Shown in pieces: positions 48,500 through 56,059 of a stretch of 64,000 nucleotides of DNA. The notes beneath the pieces were generated by a model. That model was not told the DNA's origin. It worked only from the letters and a program-made list of their open reading frames with translations, and did not search any database. This stretch comes from UBA1765 sp045615885 (GTDB taxonomy: Bacteria > Fibrobacterota > Fibrobacteria > Fibrobacterales > Fibrobacteraceae). The stretch's first letter is position 1. Every line of letters starts with the position of its first letter. A program made the translations under genes and the position numbers. The stretch lies in the NCBI GenBank assembly GCA_045615885.1, contig JAZLFR010000061.1:103019-167018 (forward strand). The letters are read 5' to 3'.

Positions 48500-50572
48500 A
48501 TGCTGAAAAAGTTTTTGGTAATGTTTGGAATGGTCGCCGCGTTCGTGGGGAATGTGGGGGCTGAGGCTGTAACTCCTAAGCAAGAAACTACCGGAGATAA
48601 GTGCTACCTTATTGGGACCGCTGATGAGTTGGAAGGGTTTGCGGGTATTGTGAATGGTAGTGCCACTGCGTTTAAGGGCTGCGCCAAGTTGACTGCGGAT
48701 ATCCATTATTTGGGTAATGCTCAATTGTTGAACGATGCTGGCGATGGATTGGCTTGTGGTAACAATTGTGGCTCTGACAAATCGTGGACTCCGTTAAAGA
48801 ACTTTGCTGGCACTTTTGACGGCCAGGACCACACGATTTATGGATTGTATGCGGCAGAAAGTTCACCTGCATTTATAAGAAATACCAAAGATTCTGCTAC
48901 CGTGAAGAATTTAAAGATTGCCGATACTTATTTCTATTCAACGGATGGAAATCCTTGTAGTGGAAATGGAAATAACGCAGAATGCGTTGGCGTTGCAGGT
49001 GGTTTTGTCGGCTATGTAGAAAAAAGTGCAAGGTTGTTGATGGAGTCTTGCGGCTTTTCCGGAGCCGTAAGTGGCGTTGAAGCAACTAATAAGCGAAATG
49101 GTGGTTTGATAGGCACTCTTGGAGGCTCTTCAAAACTATACCTAAAAAATAGTTATAACGAAGGGTTTGTTAACGGTGGTGGCTTGATTGGTGCTACTGT
49201 TATGAAAGCTGATCTAGATGCTAATAACTGTTATAATATTGGAACGACGGTGTTCCCTTTGCTAGGACAAAAATATGGTAATGGTGGAAATGTAGTAGCG
49301 ACAGGATCAAATCTTGGTTGTAATGCTAGTTCTGCAGAAGATTGTTCTGTTAACTTTACCTTGTCATCAAATGTTGCTTATGTAAGTTCCGACCCTGCCT
49401 CTATCGTCGCCAACTATTGGGCAAATATCTATGGCAAGATTCCTGAAGATCCTGGCTCAGGTGAAGGTGGCGGTGATAGCGGCGAAGACCCTGTTAATCC
49501 GCTTGAAGCTGCTAAACAACATCTTCAGGCACAGATTGATGCTTTAAAAGAAAAAGGAATGAAAGGCATTGATTTTGATTTTAAGGAAATCAAAACATGC
49601 CATTTAGAAGGAACTGAAAATGTGTGCAACACAAGTGTGGTTCTTGTTGCAGTTCTCAAACTGGAATTGACCGATACCGTATCTACCTTGAATATGCCTG
49701 AGAATTTCCCTGTATATGGCGTAGAATACAATCGTGTATTTTCAAAAAATTCTTCTGAATGTGCAAATGCTAGCACAAGTACAGATCCAACCACATTGCC
49801 GTTCTCTACCACAGTTTTGCCATTTACAAAGGATGTCAAAGATATTCAAGGAGCAAAGTTCTTCGAACCTGTAGAATTAGCCCCTAATGGAAATGATAAA
49901 TATTGGCATATTGGTGTTGTAGAAAAAACAGGAAATATTGAAGCTCACAAACCATATCTTGTTTGCCCAACTGCAGAAAAATTAACCTTTAATGGTTCTA
50001 CAACTGTAATGCAAACAAAGGGAGATGGTATTGCAGAAATTACTGAATTTGAGCGCAAACCGACAGACCCTGCAGGACTTTGGCAGTTTGTAGGCCTTTA
50101 TAGAAAGAGAACTTTTGGCCCAGATAGTTCTGACAATGGCCGTGCTTATGGTTTTTCTGGTGGAAGCTTTTACAACATCGGGGAGGGCAGCAAATCACCA
50201 ATTCTTAGAGCTTTCATTTTGGCCCCAGCAAAATCTGATCCAAGTACAGCAAAAAAGATGGCTCCACTTCCAGGTGTGCAAAGAATTGCATCTAGTGAAG
50301 GAGTTTCTGTAGATGAATTTAGACCGGCACAGTTATTGTTAAAAATCCTTGGTGATGATGCAGATGAAATTAACTGGGTTCCTGTAGATTACTCTCTTGT
50401 ACCCCCCGATTCTACAGAAGGCGATTTGACTGGTTTCCAAAAGCCTATGATTTTCCCTGCTAAGAAAAATAGCGAAGCTCCTTGGTTCGATATGAAGGGA
50501 CGTCGTATGAATCGTAAGCCTTCTACAAAAGGTGCATATTTTAACAATGGTGTTTCTACCATAATCAAGTAA
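48500..50572 (+). CDS. Secreted protein with GLUG-like repeats and C-terminal sorting-type module
   Basis: 690 residues. Signal peptide MLKKFLVMFGMVAAFVGNVGA. The first about 280 residues form a beta-helix-like domain with GLUG-type repeats (FAGTFDGQDHTIYGLYA; GGFVGYVEKSARLLMESCGFSGAVSG; NGGLIGTLGGSSKLYLKNSYNEGFVNGG). A Gly/Glu-rich linker and a large C-terminal part follow. The end FDMKGRRMNRKPSTKGAYFNNG...STIIK is the type of C-terminal signal seen on many secreted Fibrobacter and Bacteroidota proteins, so it is exported and probably surface-bound. A Cys-peptide gene follows in the same unit. Confidence 0.82.
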   Translation: MLKKFLVMFGMVAAFVGNVGAEAVTPKQETTGDKCYLIGTADELEGFAGIVNGSATAFKGCAKLTADIHYLGNAQLLNDAGDGLACGNNCGSDKSWTPLKNFAGTFDGQDHTIYGLYAAESSPAFIRNTKDSATVKNLKIADTYFYSTDGNPCSGNGNNAECVGVAGGFVGYVEKSARLLMESCGFSGAVSGVEATNKRNGGLIGTLGGSSKLYLKNSYNEGFVNGGGLIGATVMKADLDANNCYNIGTTVFPLLGQKYGNGGNVVATGSNLGCNASSAEDCSVNFTLSSNVAYVSSDPASIVANYWANIYGKIPEDPGSGEGGGDSGEDPVNPLEAAKQHLQAQIDALKEKGMKGIDFDFKEIKTCHLEGTENVCNTSVVLVAVLKLELTDTVSTLNMPENFPVYGVEYNRVFSKNSSECANASTSTDPTTLPFSTTVLPFTKDVKDIQGAKFFEPVELAPNGNDKYWHIGVVEKTGNIEAHKPYLVCPTAEKLTFNGSTTVMQTKGDGIAEITEFERKPTDPAGLWQFVGLYRKRTFGPDSSDNGRAYGFSGGSFYNIGEGSKSPILRAFILAPAKSDPSTAKKMAPLPGVQRIASSEGVSVDEFRPAQLLLKILGDDADEINWVPVDYSLVPPDSTEGDLTGFQKPMIFPAKKNSEAPWFDMKGRRMNRKPSTKGAYFNNGVSTIIK

Positions 50573-50582
50573 GGAGCATAGT

Positions 50583-50735
50583 ATGAAGACAAATGAATGC
50601 CGAAAGAAGAAGGAATATATCGCTCCTAAAATGGAAGTATTGGTAATGGCATGTAATTCCAACTTTCTGTTGCAGAATAGTTGCCAAGGAGAAAGTTGTT
50701 ATGCTGAAGAAAAACGCACTATGATTCTTGAATAA
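50583..50735 (+). CDS. 50-residue Cys-containing peptide, Bacteroidota-style small protein
   Basis: ATG with GGAGC 7 bases upstream, 10 bases after the stop of the 690-residue secreted protein. Sequence features: charged N terminus, then EYIAPKMEVLVMACNSNFLLQNS and a C-terminal CQGESCYAEE; four Cys in all (residues 6, 24, 34 and 39). The pattern YxxPxMEV...LLxxS resembles a class of small proteins common in Bacteroidota and often found beside secreted proteins. The position suggests co-translation with the upstream gene. Its function (antitoxin-like, peptide precursor or accessory) is unknown. Confidence 0.65.
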   Translation: MKTNECRKKKEYIAPKMEVLVMACNSNFLLQNSCQGESCYAEEKRTMILE

Positions 50736-50755
50736 TTTTCATTTCATCTAACACA

Positions 50756-50784
50756 AAGTCCTACCCGGCCGGGTAGGACTTTTG
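50756..50784 (+). terminator. Terminator after the Cys-peptide gene
   Basis: AAAGTCCTACCCGG-CCGGGTAGGACTTTTG, a perfect 12-bp stem with a T-run. Confidence 0.9.
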
Positions 50785-50810
50785 CGTAATATCATTAACG
50801 CTCCACCATT

Positions 50811-50911
50811 GAAACGGACTCCGTCCGTTTACCAAATGCTCGGCTCGGCCATGCCCAAACTTCGTTTGGTCGCGTCGCTCGCCTTATGCATTTGTCGCCC
50901 ACGGCTCGTGG
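50811..50911. repeat. Hairpin-rich intergenic sequence beside prmA
   Basis: Successive short palindromes: AAACGGAC/GTCCGTTT, GGCTCGGCC/ATGCC and CCAAAC-TTCG-TTTGG, then CCACGG-CT-CGTGG. It looks like REP/BIME-type extragenic sequence; related GCTCGGC/AATGCC sequence occurs at 25147. Confidence 0.45.
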
Positions 50912-51757
50912 CTACGCCTTCGCTGCGCGAACGCTCCACCACTCGCCTTTGACAATCTCTTCTTCGATTGCAAGGCCGGCTTCTTCAAACCAGTCGGTAA
51001 CGTAGTTCTTTTCAACGGCGAGCTGCCCAGAAATCACGAGGCGGCCGCCTGTTGCAAGCAGGTTTTCAATGTCGTCGCGGAGCGGCCAGAGTTCGCTGCG
51101 GATCATATTGCAAACGATTACGTCAAACGTTGTGTCGTCCTTGAACGCGTCAAGGAACCCGAGCACGGCGTCGCTGCTTGCAAAGCCGTTGCGTTCAAAG
51201 TTCTCTGCAATGCACGGGATTGCAAGCGGGTCGATTTCTGTACCAACGGCAAGGCGCGCGCCACGGCGGCGAGCAAACATCGCCAAGATGCCAGTGCCAG
51301 TACCAATGTCAAGAACGGTCTTGCCCTTGAAATCAACGCCTTCCATGAGGGCCGCCGTGCTGGAAGTCGTTTCGTGTTCGCCGGTGCCAAAGGCGGTCTT
51401 CGCCTCGAGTTCCAAAACAACAGCTTCAGGGTCTTCCGGGGCAAACTCCACCCAAGGCGGGCGAACCCACAAATGCGGGCTTACAGAAACCGGCTGGGCA
51501 CGGTCGCGCCACCACTTGTCCCAATCCTTTGCAGGCTCTTCGTCAGTCGTAAAGTTGTATTGCGGGAACTCGGCCACAATGCGGTCGAGTTCTTCCTTGT
51601 CGCCCGTGTAAAAGCGGAAATCGGTGCGTGAAGGATCCTTGGAATCAAGTTCTTCGAGAGTTGCAACGCCAGCTTCAAAAAGAAGGTAGCTTGCAAGTTC
51701 AAATTCTTCTGCCGGGCAGTGGCCTTCGGCCTTATACCATGTTTCTGTTTTTTGCAT
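50912..51757 (-). CDS. prmA: Ribosomal protein L11 methyltransferase
   Basis: 281 residues. The N-terminal substrate domain (TWYKAEGHCPAEEFELASYLLFEAGVATLEELDS) is followed by the methyltransferase fold with LELEAKTAFGTGEHETTSSTAALME, LDIGTGTGILAMFARRRGARLAVGTEIDPLA and VIVCNMIRSELWPL (the N-x-x-x motif of the family). It trimethylates L11 on the 50S subunit. Single gene on the minus strand. ATG context is ordinary. Confidence 0.94.
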   Translation of the reverse strand: MQKTETWYKAEGHCPAEEFELASYLLFEAGVATLEELDSKDPSRTDFRFYTGDKEELDRIVAEFPQYNFTTDEEPAKDWDKWWRDRAQPVSVSPHLWVRPPWVEFAPEDPEAVVLELEAKTAFGTGEHETTSSTAALMEGVDFKGKTVLDIGTGTGILAMFARRRGARLAVGTEIDPLAIPCIAENFERNGFASSDAVLGFLDAFKDDTTFDVIVCNMIRSELWPLRDDIENLLATGGRLVISGQLAVEKNYVTDWFEEAGLAIEEEIVKGEWWSVRAAKA

Positions 51758-51846
51758 GCGTGAAATATAAATTCTTAATCAAGCTCCAATGATTTTTGAA
51801 TCAGAAAAAACTTATTTTTTAAGCAGGATTTGATTGGGGTTGTTCT

Positions 51847-53190
51847 ATGAAACAATTTTTGTTCGCTGTTGCAGGCCTTTGTGCTGCTAACTGTTTTGCC
51901 ATTGTGCCGAATGCAAACTTGAGTATTGGCAAGAGCCTTTATGTAGATGGCGCCGTGAATTCAAACTGGAAGCCAGAAGTCTATACTGACGGCCACCTGG
52001 ATTTTAACCAGGTTTCATCAGTTTCTGATTTTGCGTTGAATGTTGGCGAAGGCCCTTCAAAAATTTTCATTACCTGGGAAACCCGCGGTGACGAAGCATG
52101 GCTTGATGACAACTATGTGCATGCGGCTTCCTGCACGCACGCCCCTTCTGCGAATGCAAGCCTTGAAAATTTCAAGGTCATGGTCTCTGCAAATTCTACA
52201 AACGGTGCTGACGGCGATTGGGAAACTGTTGCCGAAGTTGGCGAAAGCGGCGCAAGGAGCCGTGGCATTGCCATTGATTTTGCAGGCAAGTCCTGGTTCA
52301 GGATTGTTGCAGAAAAGCCGGTTAGCAACCTCGAAGAAGTTGGCGTTTACGACATGAGCGATGGCGGCAACGATACCTGGTTCTTCATGGGCACAAGCAT
52401 TAGCCAGATGGGCTTAAAGCAGTTTGAGGTGGATTCCAATTTTGCCCAGTTGATTCATGCGCGTTATCCGGATTACTACCCGGCAATGCTCCGTGGCGGC
52501 ATTGGCTGCGTGAATACGGACGGTGTTGTGAAAGGCCTCAAGTATTACGGCGAGTATGTTGGCAATGTTAAGTATTGGGCTATCGAAATGGGCACGAACG
52601 ATGCCTGGGGCGATGAAACCGGCTGGAACGTTGAACGCTTTAAAAAGAACATGCAAGAAATCATTGATACCGCAAAGGCCCACGGTGTTACGCCAATCAT
52701 TGCGCGCATGATTGCCACGAACCCGGAAGTTGCAAAGTGGCAAGTGTATAAGGGCTATCAAGATGCGATTGACGAATTGACCGAGAAAAATGGTTTACCG
52801 AAGGGCCCGGATTTCTTTGAATATTTTTCGAAGCACCCGGAGGAACTTTCTACGGAAGATGGCGTGCACCCGACAGTAAAGGGCGGGCAGAGCATGCACC
52901 GCCTTTGGGCAGAAGCCGTGGCGCCGTTGTATGGTGCGGGCATTACCGACGAAGACAAGGAAGAAAAGCCGGGTAGTTCGGTGCTTGCGCAGAATGTGCG
53001 TTTTGCAATGCCGAAGGTTCAGGTGCAAAACAGGTCTGTTGTCGTGAGCGGCTTAAAGGAATCTGCGCATGTGACGATTCTTGATGCGATGGGCCATGTT
53101 GTAAAAAATGGCAAGTTGAATGCCGGAAATTACCTGGTAGTGATTCGTGGCAAGGGTATGTCGTATTCCGCTAGGGTAACGGTGAAGTAA
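51847..53190 (+). CDS. Secreted SGNH-family hydrolase with C-terminal sorting domain
   Basis: 447 residues with signal peptide (cleavage near residue 18). Residues 25-175 are a beta-sandwich (CBM-like) with WYF aromatic pattern. The SGNH hydrolase has block I FMGTSIS (Ser 184), block III EMGTNDAWG (Asn 251) and block V STEDGVHPT (Asp 338, His 341): all catalytic residues are present. The C-terminal about 70 residues (VQVQNRSVVVSGLKESAHVTILDAMGHVVKNGKLNAGNYLVVIRGKGMSYSARVTV) are a typical Fibrobacter C-terminal module. A secreted esterase, plausibly of plant polysaccharide acetyl groups, but the substrate is not shown. Confidence 0.88.
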   Translation: MKQFLFAVAGLCAANCFAIVPNANLSIGKSLYVDGAVNSNWKPEVYTDGHLDFNQVSSVSDFALNVGEGPSKIFITWETRGDEAWLDDNYVHAASCTHAPSANASLENFKVMVSANSTNGADGDWETVAEVGESGARSRGIAIDFAGKSWFRIVAEKPVSNLEEVGVYDMSDGGNDTWFFMGTSISQMGLKQFEVDSNFAQLIHARYPDYYPAMLRGGIGCVNTDGVVKGLKYYGEYVGNVKYWAIEMGTNDAWGDETGWNVERFKKNMQEIIDTAKAHGVTPIIARMIATNPEVAKWQVYKGYQDAIDELTEKNGLPKGPDFFEYFSKHPEELSTEDGVHPTVKGGQSMHRLWAEAVAPLYGAGITDEDKEEKPGSSVLAQNVRFAMPKVQVQNRSVVVSGLKESAHVTILDAMGHVVKNGKLNAGNYLVVIRGKGMSYSARVTVK

Positions 53191-53206
53191 ACCCTGCTAC
53201 AATTTC

Positions 53207-53527
53207 ATGAAAAGAATGCCCCATAAGTCATGGGGTATTTTTGTATACAAGAAATACTGCAAGGTCATTCAGGGCAAGGATCGCTACTACCTGCAATGGC
53301 GCGAGGCCGACAAGGTCAAAACGCGCTACATAAAGCTTTCCGAGTTGCCGGAATTGTCTGCGCAAATCGAAAGGCGCATTGCCCTGCAGCAAAGGCTTGC
53401 GGAACTTCAAGTTGCGTCCGTTCAATACAATGTCGGTGGGGCATCGGTAAAAATGGCTGCAGAAAATGGCGAGGAGTTGTTCACATCTTTTGACCAGTCC
53501 TTTTTTTATTTCAGCAATTTGCTTTGA
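53207..53527 (+). pseudogene. Truncated DUF6788-type N-terminal module
   Basis: 106 codons. FVYKKYCKVIQGKDRYYLQWREADKVKTRYIKLSELPELSAQIERRIALQQR and QYNVGG aligns with the first 75 residues of the AAA ATPase at 23347 (KTINGKRYAYYQWMEDGKQRSRRV...LPSLLAEIEQRKAAK...VYNAG). Here nothing of the ATPase follows: the frame ends in the KilA-N gene, which is on the other strand and overlaps it by 22 bases. I read this as the remnant of a paralogue that was cut off. Confidence 0.65.
53217..53242 (+). terminator. Terminator of the SGNH hydrolase gene
   Basis: TGCCCCAT-AAGTC-ATGGGGTA followed by TTTTTG, 27 bases after the stop. It sits inside the 5' part of the ORF at 53207, so that start is doubtful. 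Confidence 0.8.
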
Positions 53528-54315
53528 CCGATACTTTCCAAAACGGTCATCTGCGAAATGGCAATCTGGTTCAGCTTTGTCAAGCGCTCGCTTTGTGCCA
53601 CGCCTTCGTTAATCAATACGGAGTTTAACGATTCCATGTTGCTGAGGCAAATCAGCTGGTTGACCGTCGCGTAATCACGGACGTTCCCTGGTAGTGCAGG
53701 GTTGGCTGTGCGCCACTCCGCTGCTGTGAAACCGAACAGAGCCTTGTTCAATACGTCGGCCTCATTGGCATATACGAAGGAAATTTCTTGTGGAGTGAGC
53801 GTCGCTGGAATCAAGTTCTGCTTGACTGCGTCAGTGTGAATATGGTAGTTGATCTTTGAAAGTTCCCGCTTTACGGACCAGCCGAGTTGTGCCTGCTCGG
53901 CTGCCTTGAGACGCTGATACTCACGAATTAGGTAATATTTGAATTCTGGACTGAGCCAAGAACCGAATTCAAAAGCGATGTCGGAATGTGCGTAGGTTCC
54001 ACCGTATCGACCGGCAGAAGAAACGATACCAATAGCGTTTGTTTTTTCAATCCATTGCTTTGCGGTAAGAACATTTCCATTTGCACCAGCATTTGTTTTA
54101 ATGTTACTGAATTCAGTAACATTAAAATTGGAATTATTTATAGTTTCCCAAATACCTAAAAATTCGATAGCAAAGCGCGTACTGAGCCAATGAGAAATGA
54201 CAAGACCTGTAGCCTCAGGATTCTTGTATCTCGCCATATCGGTTAAACTTATATAATCCCCGTCATGATTCTTTTTAAGGGAAATACCTGTATTCATAAC
54301 TTCAATCTTGCTCAT
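53506..54315 (-). CDS. KilA-N domain protein
   Basis: 269 residues. NTGISLKKNHDGDYISLTDMARYKNPEATGLVISHWLSTRFAIEFLGIWE is the KilA-N domain with the typical D-x-YISLTDMA. The segment TAKQWIEKTNAIGIVSSAGRYGGTYAHSDIAFEFGSWLSPEFKYYLIREYQRLK is its second half. KilA-N proteins are phage-derived DNA-binding proteins and often sit in defence islands. The C-terminal half (about 130 residues) is helical, DUF-like. It is a likely horizontal gene next to the LlaJI-type restriction system. Confidence 0.9.
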   Translation of the reverse strand: MSKIEVMNTGISLKKNHDGDYISLTDMARYKNPEATGLVISHWLSTRFAIEFLGIWETINNSNFNVTEFSNIKTNAGANGNVLTAKQWIEKTNAIGIVSSAGRYGGTYAHSDIAFEFGSWLSPEFKYYLIREYQRLKAAEQAQLGWSVKRELSKINYHIHTDAVKQNLIPATLTPQEISFVYANEADVLNKALFGFTAAEWRTANPALPGNVRDYATVNQLICLSNMESLNSVLINEGVAQSERLTKLNQIAISQMTVLESIGQSKLLK

Positions 54316-55051
54316 ATTTACTCCTTTGTGTTACAAGCTGGATATAAAAACACAAATTTAATGCACAAATGTTCTAGTGAACAAAATATAACTAATTTTA
54401 TAAAAATGGGCAATAGGTGCGTTGAAAAATTTTGAGTGACACCTACTGACATGTTGGATTAACTATATTCCCTATGTACATAAAGAGTTTTGCTCTTGTT
54501 CCTCACCCGAAACTTCGACAATTTCTGAACAGGGAATAAGGCGACGCTCACGCTTGCTATTGGGCTTTGCTTGATGGCATCGTTTTGCTACATGCATATT
54601 TAATAGATCTGCCTGTGCGCAATGCGACCCTTTTGGTGCTTTATGCACTAGCTGCCGTTTTTACGGCACGCTTTTGGGGCGTGGGTTGTTTGCGTTTATT
54701 TGTTCAAGGCAGTCGAAGGCCACAGGTGAGTAAGCGCATTCAACCTCACGCCTTTTTTCATTGATATCGTGTGGAAGTTTCGCAACAAGAGTGACTCTTG
54801 CTGGGTTTGCTCTTATTCGCACCTGAAACTTCGACACTTTCTGAACACGAAATAAGACAAACGTTCGTTGACCTATGGTTACATAGGCCATGCTGTACCC
54901 TGGGCGTACTGTATCCATTCGGTGCCTGGGGAATTCGTGCGTGTATCCACACGTGCGTTTGCGAGCGTTTTCTTTGCTTGTTTTGACATCGCGGTTTCTT
55001 GCTCCCGACTGAGGGTGAACTCGTTCACCTTCAACTCGAGGAACGAGATAC
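54316..55051. other. Gene-free stretch with an imperfect direct repeat
   Basis: About 735 bases without a credible gene. Two related segments of about 55 bases start TTTGCTCTT at 54488 and 54806 and share CGAAACTTCGAC or TGAAACTTCGAC and TTTCTGAAC; they lie 318 bases apart. It may be remnant sequence from insertion of the restriction system. An antisense ORF across it looks like a by-product. Confidence 0.5.
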
Positions 55052-56059
55052 ATGGCTAAATCCAAGAATGACGCAAATGCAAAGTCCATTCAGGAATTTC
55101 ATTTATTCGCAGGTATAGGCGGAGGAATTTACGGAGGTGAACTTCTTGGACATCAATGTTGCGCTGGTGTTGAAATCAGTGAATTTTGTCAGACGGTTTT
55201 GAAGCAACGCCAAAAAGATGGCTGGATGAATGAATTTGAAATTTATGGTGATCTTCGTTCCTTAAACGGCAAAGATTTTAAAGGAAAGTTTGATGTCCTT
55301 TGTGGAGGTTTCCCATGCCAAGCATTCAGTACCGCAGCGCACGGAAAAAATATTGCCGAAAAAAATCTTTGGGACGAAATGTTCAGATTCGTAAAGGAAT
55401 CTGATGCGCCAGTAGTATTTGGTGAGAATGTTGTTTTGCGAGCAATAAGTAAAGCGAAAACGGATTTAGAAGCCGTTGGCTATAAGGTTAAATTCTGTAG
55501 ATTGAGCTGTTCAGATTTAGGTGCTGACCATCAAAGAAATCGTTTTTGGTTACTGGCAGTTAAAGATGAAAAAGTTTTTGAACGAATAAAGGATCACATT
55601 CTTTCTCTTCCTGTATTCAAGGGAAAATATTGGAGTAATAATCCTGATTTGCTTGGCGAGGAGGCCGCTGTAACTGATCGTCGAGAACAACTAAAGGGCG
55701 TAGGAAATGCTCAATCTCCGTTTGTTGCAGCTTCTGCGTTTCGTGTACTAGTGAATCGCCATATCGAAAATGGCGAGTATACAGAAGTTGTTTCTGATGA
55801 TGAAATTGCGAAGGTTTTTGAAATACAAAAGACTTGGATTAAACAAACCTTTGGTGAGGAAATGGGTTTGGTTCATACTCCCACCACAATGGCGAATTAT
55901 TCTGCGCCATCTATGATGAAACATCAAGGATGCAGAAATTTCAAAAAAGTTTTTGATAGGCCGTCGCCCAAGAATGCCGAGTATCTTATGGGATTTCCTC
56001 TTGGTGCAAGCTCTCCAGAACCTCAGGGTAAGACAAATTTGAAGAAGTGGGGCGCATGA
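55052..56059 (+). CDS. C5-cytosine DNA methyltransferase of the LlaJI-like system
   Basis: 335 residues with canonical motifs: I FAGIGGG (19-25), IV GGFPCQAFS with catalytic Cys 89, VI ENV (125-127), VIII QRNRFW (161-166) and X GNAQSPF (218-224). About 110 residues follow motif X, ending HTPTTMANYSAP...YLMGFP (311-316), as in phage-type C5 methyltransferases. It protects a cytosine site from the adjacent nuclease. Start ATG lies after CGAGATAC, with no strong ribosome site; the McrB-like gene overlaps its stop by 4 bases. Base composition resembles its restriction partners rather than the flanking housekeeping genes. Confidence 0.93.
   Translation: MAKSKNDANAKSIQEFHLFAGIGGGIYGGELLGHQCCAGVEISEFCQTVLKQRQKDGWMNEFEIYGDLRSLNGKDFKGKFDVLCGGFPCQAFSTAAHGKNIAEKNLWDEMFRFVKESDAPVVFGENVVLRAISKAKTDLEAVGYKVKFCRLSCSDLGADHQRNRFWLLAVKDEKVFERIKDHILSLPVFKGKYWSNNPDLLGEEAAVTDRREQLKGVGNAQSPFVAASAFRVLVNRHIENGEYTEVVSDDEIAKVFEIQKTWIKQTFGEEMGLVHTPTTMANYSAPSMMKHQGCRNFKKVFDRPSPKNAEYLMGFPLGASSPEPQGKTNLKKWGA

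Noticed and set aside
54661..55089. 142-residue minus-strand ORF before the methyltransferase
   Set aside because: It crosses the direct repeats and overlaps the methyltransferase start, has no recognisable domain or ribosome site, and its composition resembles chance reading of the repeats.
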